Below are positions 38,221 through 47,407 of a stretch of 64,000 nucleotides of DNA, piece by piece. The notes under the pieces are model-generated. The model did not search any database and was not told the DNA's origin. It worked only from the letters and a program-made list of their open reading frames with translations. Source of the stretch: Verrucomicrobiota bacterium (GTDB taxonomy: Bacteria; Verrucomicrobiota; Verrucomicrobiia; Opitutales; Opitutaceae); assembly GCA_023430565.1 (NCBI GenBank), contig JAEZAD010000062.1, positions 1-64,000 of the forward strand, in the 5' to 3' direction. The position numbers and the translations under genes are program-made. The number at the start of each line of letters is the position of its first letter. Positions within the stretch are counted from its first letter, which is position 1.

Positions 38221-41200
38221 ATGCGTCTTTCACGCCCGCAGAACCTCGCCCGTCGCCGCCGCGTCAACGTTGGCTCGCTTTCGCTCGGCGCGCTGGCGTT
38301 TGCCTTCGTCGCCAGCCTTGCATCCGGCGCGAACGAGACTCGCGTCGCCCGATTCGCCGACGCGTTTGGGGGAAACGCCGGCGCGTGGACGGTCTCCGGA
38401 TCGTGGAGACAAGAAGACGGCCGAGCGGTCGCCGAGCCCGGCAGCGGAGGGCCGTCGGTGGCATCGTTCACCGTTCCGGCCGGCGCTTCCGGATTTTATG
38501 CGATCGAGGACAGTTCACTGCGGCGGGATGAAACCCTGCCCGGTCGCATCGATCTCGAGGTCTCCGTGCGCCGCGCTCATGAGACGGACGGGCGGCAACC
38601 GGTGCCGGCGGTGGCGACGAGTCTCGAAGCCGGCGAGTTGTTCGATTTCGATGCGTTTCTGGGATACCTCGACGAAGGCGATGTCGTTCGCGTGGCGATC
38701 GGTGCGGCGGGCGATCCCGCCGGCGACCGCACTTCGATCGATTTCAAGATCGCGCCGGCGCCGGCGATCCCGGTCACGGTGTTTCCCGAGGATTTGTCGA
38801 ACGAAGACCTGCTCGATGCGCCGGGGCGTTGGTTTGCTGCCCGGAGCGTCAGAGCAAGTTCGGCTGTAGCGCGCCGGCTAGCGTGGGGACGCGATGCCGG
38901 CGCGCCTTCGGTCGTCGACAACACTGCGCGCCTGCTCCTCGAATCCGCCGACGGCGGCGATGCACTCGTGGCATTTCGCGTTCCGCACAGCGGTTATTAC
39001 GCGCTGCACGAGACGTGGTTTGCAGGGGAGGGGAGCGCGGTGAAAGCACAGGTTTTCATCGGCGACGAAACGGAGCCGCGCCGCGTCGGTCGCGCCGGCG
39101 CTGCCTCGAATCGGGAATCTCTCAACGCCGATCTCGGCTACATCGCGAAGGGCGACGTGATCTGGCTCGCGTTCGCGAACGCCGGCGACGCGCGAACTAA
39201 CGCGCAGTTCGGCGGGACGATTGTCGAATGGGCGCCTCGTCGTCCGCCTTTGCGGGTGCGCCGCGGCCAGGATGGATTGCTCGACGTGTTCGAGCCTGAA
39301 GCGCCGCGACGCGCGATCGATATTCCGCCGGAGCACTGGAACGAAGTCGCCGCGCCAAAGGGCGATGCGACCGAAGCGCTGCGGGCGGCCTTCGCCGATG
39401 CGCGCAAGCGGCAGCGTGGCGACGCCTATGTGGGCATCCGTCTCGAAAAGGGAAAGACCTATACGGTCGCGTCGGAGCAGGTCGGCGGACCGGTGTTTCC
39501 GTTGCGCGACACGCAGCGGCTCGTGTTCGACGGAAACGGCGCGATCATTCGCGTCGCGTCACCCGAACTCACGCGCAAGGAAGTCGATCTCTTCTCGCTC
39601 GCGCACAGCCGCAATATCGTGTTCGCCGATTTCGCGGTCGAAGCGACATCCATTCCGTTCACGACCGGCGAGATTCTCGAGGTGAGCCCGCGCGGCGAAA
39701 GCACGCAGACCGTCACGTTTCGCGTGGACGAGGGGGAGCTCGATCCGCTGAAAGACATCAGCCGCGACGGTCGCAACAACGCCTACGCCTACGATCCGAA
39801 GATTCCGGGGCGGCTCGCACTCGGCACGTGGACGCATTATCCCGGCGACGGCACGCCGTCTATCCGCGCGACGGATACGCCCGGGGTTTTCACGCATCGC
39901 GTGCGCCGCACGAACGATTCGATCGAGCCCGGCAACAAATGGCTCATCAAGAACAAGCGCGGAGGCGTGGTTTACCTGACAACGCGGCTCGGCACGGAAA
40001 ACATCACACTTTCCGGCATCGACGGCCGCGCGGCGGGGGGCGGGCAACTGCGTTTCTGGCAGACATCCGGCGTCAATCTCCTTGACTGTCGCTTCGAACC
40101 CGACGGCGACAACTGGATCAGTTCGAGCGCCGACGGCGTGCACGGCCGCGGACGCGAGGGCGTGTGGATCGAGAACACGCTGATTCGCGGCATCTGCGAG
40201 GACATCATGAACACCTACGGGCAGAACATGATCGTCGTCGCGGACGACGCACCCGACGACGCAGTGATGTCGATTCGCATGTTCACGCGCAGCAGCGAGT
40301 CGTTCGACGACGGCGCCGCGCGGCTGCCGAGCGAGGAAAGCCTCACGGCCGGTGACCAGTTGGTGTTCTTCAATCCCGCCACCGGCCGTGTGCTCGGCTA
40401 CGCGGGGGTCGTTTCGATCGCGAACGGCCGTTACACGCTGACGAATCCCGTCCCCGGCATCGACCCTTGGGAGGAACGCGACGGGAAGAATGCGACGATG
40501 GTCTACAACACGCGCATCGCCGGCCGGTTCTTCGTTCGCGACACGCGCATGATGGATAGCATGCGCTTCGGCATCTACATCAAGGCGCGCGGCGGCGTGG
40601 TGTTCGGCAGCCAATTCGAGGGACTTTCCGCTCCGCCGATCTTTGCGGTAAACGAGCCCGAGTGGCCGGAAGGTCCGCCGGCCACGCACCTGTGGGTGCA
40701 GGGCTGCACCTTCAGCCAGAACAATTACGGCTACATGCCCCGCCACCGGGACTTCATGGTCGTCGATCCGGCCGACATCAGCGTCTACACGCGCCGGTTT
40801 CGCCAGCCGCACGAGCCCGACGATTACCGTGCGAATCTGACGCGCGACCAATACGCGAACAGTCATATGAAACTGATCGGAAATGTATTTCACGACTGGC
40901 GCGGCATGGGCATCTCGGTCCGAAACTCCCGCAACGCCCGGATCGAGAACAATCGTTTCCTCGCGCCGGTGAACGACGACGTGATGCGTCGCACGCTGGC
41001 CGACGATCCGGCGCTCGGAAACGAGGGCCGTGGCACTTACGCGGCGATCTTCCTCGATAGCGTCGGCGGCGTGCGCGTATCCGGAAATCGGTTTCACGAA
41101 CTGCCCACGGCGGATGGCGACGTGGTGAGCGCGCAGGACGTCGCAGGACTCGTCGCCGTCGACAATCGGCGGCTGGAGGGCGAGGGCCTGCGGACCGTCG

Positions 41201-41769
41201 CCGCGCTGTCGTTCGACGAATGGTTTGGCGAGAGCAGCGAAGTGAAGAACGGTGACGGCGACACCATCGGAAACATCACGCTGGGCAGCGGCATGCATCG
41301 GGCGGGCAAACTCGGAGGAGGAGTTCATTTTAGCGGTGGCGCGCCGGCGGTGTGGGACGCGGAATTTTCGGCCGCAAACGGGCTGTCGTTTTGGGTGTGT
41401 CCGGAGGAGGGGAGCGACGGCACGGTGCTCCGTCTCGGCGACGAGGTCGTCGTGGAGCTCGTTGCGGGTCGCTGGCAGGTGCGGTTCAATCAGGGCAATA
41501 AGGCGGCCCCACTCGACCTCGGTGCGGCCACGCCCGGGTTGTGGCAGCATGTGGCGGTGGTGTTCGCTGACGGCGTGCGCGCTTACGTCGACAGGTTGCA
41601 GCTCGCGCAGCACGATGGACCGGGCGCAACGATTTCGACCCCGGTGCGAATCACCCTCGGCGGGGGCGCATTTCGCGGCGGAATCGACGAAGTTCGGCTG
41701 ACTCTCGGATCGCCCGGGACGGAGAGTGTGGCGGCGTGGGCGTTGCGTGAAGGAGGAGTTGGTCGATGA
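38221..41769 (+). CDS. Large secreted beta-helix protein with C-terminal LamG-like domain
   Basis: An 1182-residue secreted protein. The signal peptide is about 1-39 (LSLGALAFAFVASLASG). Two similar beta-rich domains of about 130 residues follow (about 40-185 and 220-345). A long right-handed beta-helix (about 370-960) contains 'SSADGVHG' with D638 and 'CEDIMN' with E660-D661 as an acidic cluster. A concanavalin/LamG-like domain closes the protein (about 1000-1180, 'GLWQHVAVVFADG'). I cannot assign a family; GH87-, GH110- and lyase-type beta-helices are all possible. The start at 38221 is set by the signal peptide and by box copy D. It heads the operon reaching to 49812. Confidence 0.7.
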   Translation: MRLSRPQNLARRRRVNVGSLSLGALAFAFVASLASGANETRVARFADAFGGNAGAWTVSGSWRQEDGRAVAEPGSGGPSVASFTVPAGASGFYAIEDSSLRRDETLPGRIDLEVSVRRAHETDGRQPVPAVATSLEAGELFDFDAFLGYLDEGDVVRVAIGAAGDPAGDRTSIDFKIAPAPAIPVTVFPEDLSNEDLLDAPGRWFAARSVRASSAVARRLAWGRDAGAPSVVDNTARLLLESADGGDALVAFRVPHSGYYALHETWFAGEGSAVKAQVFIGDETEPRRVGRAGAASNRESLNADLGYIAKGDVIWLAFANAGDARTNAQFGGTIVEWAPRRPPLRVRRGQDGLLDVFEPEAPRRAIDIPPEHWNEVAAPKGDATEALRAAFADARKRQRGDAYVGIRLEKGKTYTVASEQVGGPVFPLRDTQRLVFDGNGAIIRVASPELTRKEVDLFSLAHSRNIVFADFAVEATSIPFTTGEILEVSPRGESTQTVTFRVDEGELDPLKDISRDGRNNAYAYDPKIPGRLALGTWTHYPGDGTPSIRATDTPGVFTHRVRRTNDSIEPGNKWLIKNKRGGVVYLTTRLGTENITLSGIDGRAAGGGQLRFWQTSGVNLLDCRFEPDGDNWISSSADGVHGRGREGVWIENTLIRGICEDIMNTYGQNMIVVADDAPDDAVMSIRMFTRSSESFDDGAARLPSEESLTAGDQLVFFNPATGRVLGYAGVVSIANGRYTLTNPVPGIDPWEERDGKNATMVYNTRIAGRFFVRDTRMMDSMRFGIYIKARGGVVFGSQFEGLSAPPIFAVNEPEWPEGPPATHLWVQGCTFSQNNYGYMPRHRDFMVVDPADISVYTRRFRQPHEPDDYRANLTRDQYANSHMKLIGNVFHDWRGMGISVRNSRNARIENNRFLAPVNDDVMRRTLADDPALGNEGRGTYAAIFLDSVGGVRVSGNRFHELPTADGDVVSAQDVAGLVAVDNRRLEGEGLRTVAALSFDEWFGESSEVKNGDGDTIGNITLGSGMHRAGKLGGGVHFSGGAPAVWDAEFSAANGLSFWVCPEEGSDGTVLRLGDEVVVELVAGRWQVRFNQGNKAAPLDLGAATPGLWQHVAVVFADGVRAYVDRLQLAQHDGPGATISTPVRITLGGGAFRGGIDEVRLTLGSPGTESVAAWALREGGVGR

Positions 41770-43313
41770 AGGCGCGGTGGTTCGCGGCGTTGGGAGTTTT
41801 CCTGATCGCTCTCTCGGCTTCGGCGGCGGCTGTCACCCCGTATCCGCGCGTGCCCGGCGACGAGCCGAGTCGGGACTACGTTTCCGTGCGCGTGAACGAC
41901 ATCGAAGTGCCGACCGTCGGCACGACGATGAACGTCGGCTACGCGCATTTCGCGTTCAGCGGAACGGTGCGCGTCGAGATCGTCGTGCGCGAGCCGATCG
42001 AGACCTTCGACCTCAGTCCGCACCGGCTGGGCATCGCAGCCACGGCGAAAGGCAACGTCCTGACGTTCGAGCTTTCGGAGCCGCGCAAACTGCATCTTCG
42101 CATCAACCAGCTGAACCGGTTTTTCGTTTTCGCGGAGGCGCCGGAGCGGGACGCGCCGCAACCCGGCCAGCCGGGCGTGATCGACCTTTCGACGTTCGGC
42201 GTGACGAGCGATCCCCATCGTCCGCAGACCGCGCAACTTCAGGCCGCCATCGATGCCGTCTCCGCCCAGCGGGGCACGTTGTATGTGCCGCCGGGGATTT
42301 ATCGCAGCGGCCGGCTGCTGCTGCGGAGCAACGTCTCGCTCTATCTTGCGCCCGGCGCGGTCGTCAAAGGCACGGGCCGGCTGGAAGACTATCCGCGCAC
42401 TGCGGGCAACACCCAGCAGCTTCATGTCGGTCAGGCGGAGAACGTGAGGATTTTCGGTCGCGGCGTGATCGACGGACACGGGCTGACCCTGCGTCGCGAC
42501 GCCGGCAATACGTCGCAGAGCCGCGGCAGGCTTATCACCACGTTTCAAAGCCGCCACTTTTCCATCGACGACGTGATTCTTCGTGAATCGCCCGTGTGGT
42601 GCGTGCACCTGATCGAATCGAGCGACATGCGTTTCTCGAACGTGAAGATCGTTTCGCAGACGCGCGCCGAGTTCGACGGCGACACGACCCGGGCTTGGAT
42701 CGGTTCGAACACCGATGGTTTCGATCCCGACAACTCGTCCCGCATCACGATCGAGAACTGCTTTCTCAGTTGCGACGACGACGCGATCGCCGTGAAGCTG
42801 CGCAACGGCACCCGGCGGGACATGAGTGACATCGTTTTTCGCGGCAACGTGGTGTGGACGATGTGTTCCGCGTTGAAGATCGGCACCGAAATCCACGACA
42901 AGACGGTGAACAATGTGCTTTTCGAAAACAACGACGTGGTGAACGCCGACGTCGGCATCGCGGTCTGGTGCTGGCGCGGCGGCACCGTCGACGGCGCGAC
43001 ATGGCGCAACAATCATTTCGAGGCCATCGGACGCGTGCCGAAGGAGAGCCCGCACAAGAAGGAAACCAATATCCGGCTTACGATTCGCAACGTGAACAAC
43101 GACGGTCGCGGCCACGTGAGAAATCTGCTGATCAAGGACAACACCTTCGAGCGGTTCAGCCCGAACGACGCGATGATGCAGGGTTTCGACGACGAGCACC
43201 TGATCGAAAACGTGGTGTTCGAGAATCTGGTGATCGCGGGCCGCAAGCGGCTGAGCGACGAGGACGCACGCATGACCGTGAGCCGCTTCACGCGGAACGT
43301 GGTGTTCAAATGA
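41766..43313 (+). CDS. GH28-like beta-helix glycosidase 2
   Basis: A 515-residue secreted protein with a signal peptide (about 1-21), a beta-sandwich domain to about residue 140, and a beta-helix. 'TDGFDPDNSSRITIENC' with D317 and 'SCDDDAIAVK' with D338-D339 match the GH28 aspartate spacing. 'CSALKIGTE' stands where GH28 has GHG-S-IGS. This pattern resembles GH28-type enzymes acting on non-pectic sugars as well as on galacturonides, so the substrate is open. It overlaps the previous gene by four bases (ATGA), implying translational coupling. Confidence 0.78.
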   Translation: MKARWFAALGVFLIALSASAAAVTPYPRVPGDEPSRDYVSVRVNDIEVPTVGTTMNVGYAHFAFSGTVRVEIVVREPIETFDLSPHRLGIAATAKGNVLTFELSEPRKLHLRINQLNRFFVFAEAPERDAPQPGQPGVIDLSTFGVTSDPHRPQTAQLQAAIDAVSAQRGTLYVPPGIYRSGRLLLRSNVSLYLAPGAVVKGTGRLEDYPRTAGNTQQLHVGQAENVRIFGRGVIDGHGLTLRRDAGNTSQSRGRLITTFQSRHFSIDDVILRESPVWCVHLIESSDMRFSNVKIVSQTRAEFDGDTTRAWIGSNTDGFDPDNSSRITIENCFLSCDDDAIAVKLRNGTRRDMSDIVFRGNVVWTMCSALKIGTEIHDKTVNNVLFENNDVVNADVGIAVWCWRGGTVDGATWRNNHFEAIGRVPKESPHKKETNIRLTIRNVNNDGRGHVRNLLIKDNTFERFSPNDAMMQGFDDEHLIENVVFENLVIAGRKRLSDEDARMTVSRFTRNVVFK

Positions 43314-43361
43314 TCCACGCGCGACTTTCAGCCCCGAACCGAGCCACCGACTGACAAATCC

Positions 43362-45362
43362 ATGACCACGCTTCACACGTATGATCTCATCACTGTCGGC
43401 GCCTACCTGCTGGTGACGCTCGGGCTGGGGTTCTGGCTCCGGCAGCGGGCGACCCAGAATCTCGAACACTACTACCTCGGTGGACGGCGGCTGCCGTGGC
43501 CGCTGCTTGGGCTTTCGGGGATGACCAACTGGTTCGATCTCACGGGCACGATGGTGATCGTTTCGTTCCTCTATCTGCTCGGGCCACGCGGGTTGTTCAT
43601 CGAGTTTCGCGGCGGCGCGGTGCTCGTCCTCGTGTTCATGGTGTTGTGGACGGCGAAGTGGTATCGACGTTCCGGATGCATGACCGGGCCGGAGTGGGTC
43701 GAGTTTCGTTTCGGCAAGACTCGCGCCGCGGGCGTGCTGCGCAGCATCAGCGCGCTGTTCGGAATCGTTTTCACGATCGGAATGATGGCGTATCTCGTGC
43801 GCGGCACGTCGCTGTTTCTCGGATTCTTTTTCCCGGATCACGCGCTCACGGCGACGATTGTCATCGTCGGGATTTCGGCGCTCTACACGATTTTGTCCGG
43901 GTTCTACGGCGTCGTGGTGAACGACCTCGTGCAGGGCGTCATCATCGTGGTCGCCTGCGTGATGGTGGCGGTGTTCGCCTTCAATCTCGTGCCGGACGCC
44001 GCGACGCTTGCGACGGTCGCCGAGCGGGTGACGGGCAATGCGGCCTGGATGAGCTCGGCGCCATCCATCGATGCCGCGATGCCGCCGGGTTACGAGATGT
44101 ATAACGCACTGCTGCTTTTCGCCGGCTTCTACCTGCTGCGCACGATGCTCGACGGATCGTGCGCCGGCGACGATGCGCGCTACTTCGCGGCGAAGGACGA
44201 GCGCGATTGCGGCAAACTCTCCCTGCTGCAGATGGCGACGATCGCGTTTCGCTGGCCGATGATGATCGGCTTCGCGGTCGTCGGGCTCTTTCTCACGAAC
44301 GAACTTCTGCCGGAGCGCGGCCGCGTGGAGCAGGCGACGCTTGCGATCAAGGCGGCGCATCCCGAAGTGGCCGAGGCGGATTGGCACGCGTTGACCAATC
44401 GAATTGCGCATCGGCCGGAGTCCGAACCGGAACTCATCGCCACGCTCGAGGGCGTCCTCGGTGAACGCTGGCGCGAGTCGCTTCCACTCGTGGGCTGGCA
44501 TGGCAGCGTGAACCCCGAGCAGGTGCTTCCAGCGGTGATGAAGCACAGTCTGCCCAACGGGGTGCGCGGCATCGTGCTCGTGGCGATGCTCGCGGCGTTG
44601 ATGTCGACGCTCGCGGGATCGGTGAACGGCGTCGGCTCGGCATGGTTCACGCGCGACATTTACCAACGTTTCCTGCGGCCGCGCGCGGGAAACCGGGAGC
44701 TGATCGCGGCGGCCTATCTCGCAACGGCGACGATTGTCGGAATCGGATTCTACATGGGAATCACCGCGCGAAACATCAATCACCTCTGGGGCTGGATCAT
44801 GATGGGGCTTGCCGCGGGCGCGCTGATGCCGCGATTTCTCCGGCTCTATTGGTGGCGCTGCACGGCGTGGGGCTGTGCGGCGGGAATCGCGACCGGCGGG
44901 ATAACGGCCGTCGTGCAGCGGCTATGGTGGCCGGATTTGCTCGAGTGGCAGCAGTTTCTTTGTTCGACGGGTTCGAGCCTGGTCGCGGTCGTGGTAGGTT
45001 CGCTGCTGACGTCGCCGCCGGCGAGGGACGACCTGCGACGTTTTTATCGGACCACGCGTCCGTTCGGTTTCTGGAAACCAATGCGCGACGAACTCGGCGC
45101 CGCCGAGCGCGCGAGCATCGATGCGGAGAATCGCGGCGACGTGTCGGCGCTGCCGTTTACGCTTCTGATGCAAATCACGCTCTTCCTGCTCCCGATGCAG
45201 CTTGTGATTCACGCGTTCGATTCTTTCCTGCTGACGCTGCCGCTGTTTCTCCTGGGCGTCGCCGGCCTGTATTGGTTCTGGGGGCGTCGGCAGCGGTCGG
45301 CCAGCGCGACCGCGACCGCCGTTCCGGTATCGTTGGACGCGTTGCCGGCCCGCGAGCCATGA
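43362..45362 (+). CDS. Sodium:solute symporter (SSS family) 2
   Basis: A 666-residue membrane protein with about 13-15 hydrophobic segments. 'HYYLGGRRLPWPLLGLSGMTNWFDLTG' after the first helix is the SSS signature region, and 'GIVLVAMLAALMSTLAGSVN' is the conserved helix near the sodium site. It imports a sugar or sugar derivative with sodium. Lying between secreted beta-helix enzymes and a cytoplasmic GH63-like alpha-glucosidase, it probably brings in the oligosaccharide that the latter hydrolyses. Confidence 0.9.
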   Translation: MTTLHTYDLITVGAYLLVTLGLGFWLRQRATQNLEHYYLGGRRLPWPLLGLSGMTNWFDLTGTMVIVSFLYLLGPRGLFIEFRGGAVLVLVFMVLWTAKWYRRSGCMTGPEWVEFRFGKTRAAGVLRSISALFGIVFTIGMMAYLVRGTSLFLGFFFPDHALTATIVIVGISALYTILSGFYGVVVNDLVQGVIIVVACVMVAVFAFNLVPDAATLATVAERVTGNAAWMSSAPSIDAAMPPGYEMYNALLLFAGFYLLRTMLDGSCAGDDARYFAAKDERDCGKLSLLQMATIAFRWPMMIGFAVVGLFLTNELLPERGRVEQATLAIKAAHPEVAEADWHALTNRIAHRPESEPELIATLEGVLGERWRESLPLVGWHGSVNPEQVLPAVMKHSLPNGVRGIVLVAMLAALMSTLAGSVNGVGSAWFTRDIYQRFLRPRAGNRELIAAAYLATATIVGIGFYMGITARNINHLWGWIMMGLAAGALMPRFLRLYWWRCTAWGCAAGIATGGITAVVQRLWWPDLLEWQQFLCSTGSSLVAVVVGSLLTSPPARDDLRRFYRTTRPFGFWKPMRDELGAAERASIDAENRGDVSALPFTLLMQITLFLLPMQLVIHAFDSFLLTLPLFLLGVAGLYWFWGRRQRSASATATAVPVSLDALPAREP

Positions 45363-46648
45363 CGGCGTTGAAAAACGATTTCGCCCTGCTCGACGAGCGA
45401 TTGGGGCGCGATTACCCGCAGATGCTGCGCGAGCCCGGCGGGGCGATGATGCATCCGTTCCTGACGCCCGGCAGCGCGCAATACGCGGATGTGTTGTGGG
45501 ACTGGGATTCGTGGCTGAGCAATGTCGCGCTGCGTCAGATTCTCGCGAAGAACGGCGATCCGGCGGCACTCGAAAAAGTGCGTCCCTACGAGCGCGGGTG
45601 CGTGTTGAACTTTCTCGATTGCGGCGGCACGGACGGGTGGCTGCCCATCTGGTTCGGGCGCGGCGGGCCGAAGAAGCCGGCCAACATCTACGAGCACAAT
45701 CTGCACAAACCCTGTCTCGCGCAGCACGCGGCGTTTCTGGTCGAGGCGGATGGGGGCGACGCGGAGTGGCTGCGGCCGCGGTTTTATTTTCTGCAGACCT
45801 TTCTGAACAACTACCGGAATCATCACCGGCACGCGTGCGGGTTGTATCTCTGGCAGGATGACGAGTGCATCGGCACCGACAACGATCCGTGCACCTACTA
45901 CCGTCCGCCACGGAGTTCGGGCGCGTTTTATCTGAACGCGCTCATGTTGAAAGAGCTCGAGGCGATGACGTATCTGTGCGGCCGGCTTGCGCTCGACGAA
46001 GTGGGCGCGCATTTCGCGAAGGATGCGGCGGATTTGCGCGCGGCGATCCAGGAACACTGCTGGGACGAGCGCGATGGGTTCTTCTACAGCGTGGATTTGA
46101 ATCTGCGGGCGCCCGAGCGGCCGGCGGCGTTTGGGTTGCACCAGGGCGCGCCGCGGAGCTGGCCGTGCCTGATTCAGCGCATCGGCACGTGGTCGGGCTT
46201 TCTCGCGCTGTGGTGCGGGGTCGCGACGCCGGGGCAGGCCGAGCGGATCGTCACGGAGCACGTTCGCAATCCGAAGACCTTCAACGCGCCGTTCGGCGTG
46301 CGCACGCTCTCGCGGCTCGAAAAGATGTATGATGTGCGCGCGAGCGGAAATCCGTCGTCGTGGCTCGGCCCGGTGTGGGGGATTTCCAACTACATGACCT
46401 GGCGCGGACTCGTGAACTATGGTTTTCGCGCCGATGCGGCGGAGCTGGCGGAGAAGACCGTGCGGCTGTTCGGCCGCGACCTGGAGCGTTTCGATGCGCT
46501 GCACGAGTATTATCAGCCGGAGAACGGCGAGCCGATCCTCAATCCCGGTTTTCAGAACTGGAATTACCTCGTCCTGAACATGGCCGAGTGGTTGCGCGGC
46601 CGGGAACCGATCGCGGAGTGGGGGATGAAAACGGTAGCGTCAGCATGA
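45359..46648 (+). CDS. GH63-like alpha-glucosidase
   Basis: A 429-residue (alpha/alpha)6-barrel protein without signal peptide. 'WDWDSWLSN' (residues 47-55), 'SWLGPVWGISNYM' and 'EYYQPENGE...GFQNWNYL' are the conserved blocks of the bacterial GH63/GH37-like glucosidases. An aspartate and a glutamate in these blocks act in an inverting mechanism. Relatives hydrolyse alpha-glucosides such as kojibiose, nigerose-type disaccharides or mannosylglycerate. It overlaps the symporter stop by four bases (ATGA). A long open frame upstream of the ATG at 45359 is out of frame with, and antisense-like to, the symporter and is not coding. Confidence 0.83.
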   Translation: MTALKNDFALLDERLGRDYPQMLREPGGAMMHPFLTPGSAQYADVLWDWDSWLSNVALRQILAKNGDPAALEKVRPYERGCVLNFLDCGGTDGWLPIWFGRGGPKKPANIYEHNLHKPCLAQHAAFLVEADGGDAEWLRPRFYFLQTFLNNYRNHHRHACGLYLWQDDECIGTDNDPCTYYRPPRSSGAFYLNALMLKELEAMTYLCGRLALDEVGAHFAKDAADLRAAIQEHCWDERDGFFYSVDLNLRAPERPAAFGLHQGAPRSWPCLIQRIGTWSGFLALWCGVATPGQAERIVTEHVRNPKTFNAPFGVRTLSRLEKMYDVRASGNPSSWLGPVWGISNYMTWRGLVNYGFRADAAELAEKTVRLFGRDLERFDALHEYYQPENGEPILNPGFQNWNYLVLNMAEWLRGREPIAEWGMKTVASA

Positions 46649-47388
46649 ATGCACCTCGGATTTTACTGATGCTGCTCGCGGCGACCGCGGCGAACGGCGC
46701 CGCCCCCAACGAGCTCGCGCCCGAGGAGGCGCGCGCCGGCTGGCGCCTGCTTTGGGACGGTCGCACGACCGAAGGCTGGCGCGGAGCGAAAGCGGATGCG
46801 TTTCCGGCGGACGTGTGGACGCTCGAACAAGGCGAGCTGTCCGTCGTGAAAGGCGATCCGGACGCCGGCTGGCGGGGCGCCGACATCGTGACGCGGGAGC
46901 GTTTTTCCGACTTCGAACTCTCGCTCGAGTTCAAGCTTTCGCCCGGCGCGAACAGCGGAATCAAATATTTCGTCGAGGCCGGGCCGGGGGAGGGAGGGGC
47001 GTCGTCATTGGGACTCGAATACCAGCTCGTCGACGACGAGCGGCATCCGGACGCGAAGCAGGGCCACGATGGAAATCGGAAGCTCGCGGCGCTCTACGAT
47101 CTCTTTCCCGCCAGCGATGCGAAACCGGCGAACCCGCCGGGCGAGTGGAATGTTGCGCGGATCGTTGCACGCGACGGCCACGTTGAACACTGGCTCAATG
47201 GCGAGAAGGTGCTCGAATACGATCGTTTCTCGGACGAGTTTCGGCGCGCGGTGGAAACGAGCAAGTATCGCACGAATCCTGGATTTGGCTCGTGGCGCGA
47301 AGGCCACATTCTCCTGCAGGACCACGGGGACGTGGTGTCGTTTCGCAACCTGAAGATCCGGCGGTTCGACACCCCTCAATCCCCCTGA
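46645..47388 (+). CDS. DUF1080 protein, 3-keto-disaccharide hydrolase-like
   Basis: A 247-residue secreted protein with a signal peptide (residues 1-19, LLMLLAATAANGA). The jelly-roll domain carries 'GWRLLWDGRTTEGWRG', 'SDFELSLEFKLSPGANSGIKYFV' and 'GEWNVARIVARDGHVEHWLNG', the hallmark blocks of PF06439. Members of this family have been shown to cleave glycosides whose sugar has been oxidised at C3. It overlaps the GH63-like gene by four bases. Its partner would be the exported Gfo/Idh/MocA protein 19 bases downstream. The assignment to the family is firm; the reaction here is inferred. Confidence 0.88.
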   Translation: MNAPRILLMLLAATAANGAAPNELAPEEARAGWRLLWDGRTTEGWRGAKADAFPADVWTLEQGELSVVKGDPDAGWRGADIVTRERFSDFELSLEFKLSPGANSGIKYFVEAGPGEGGASSLGLEYQLVDDERHPDAKQGHDGNRKLAALYDLFPASDAKPANPPGEWNVARIVARDGHVEHWLNGEKVLEYDRFSDEFRRAVETSKYRTNPGFGSWREGHILLQDHGDVVSFRNLKIRRFDTPQSP

Positions 47389-47407
47389 GCGCAGCAGGCT
47401 CCATATT

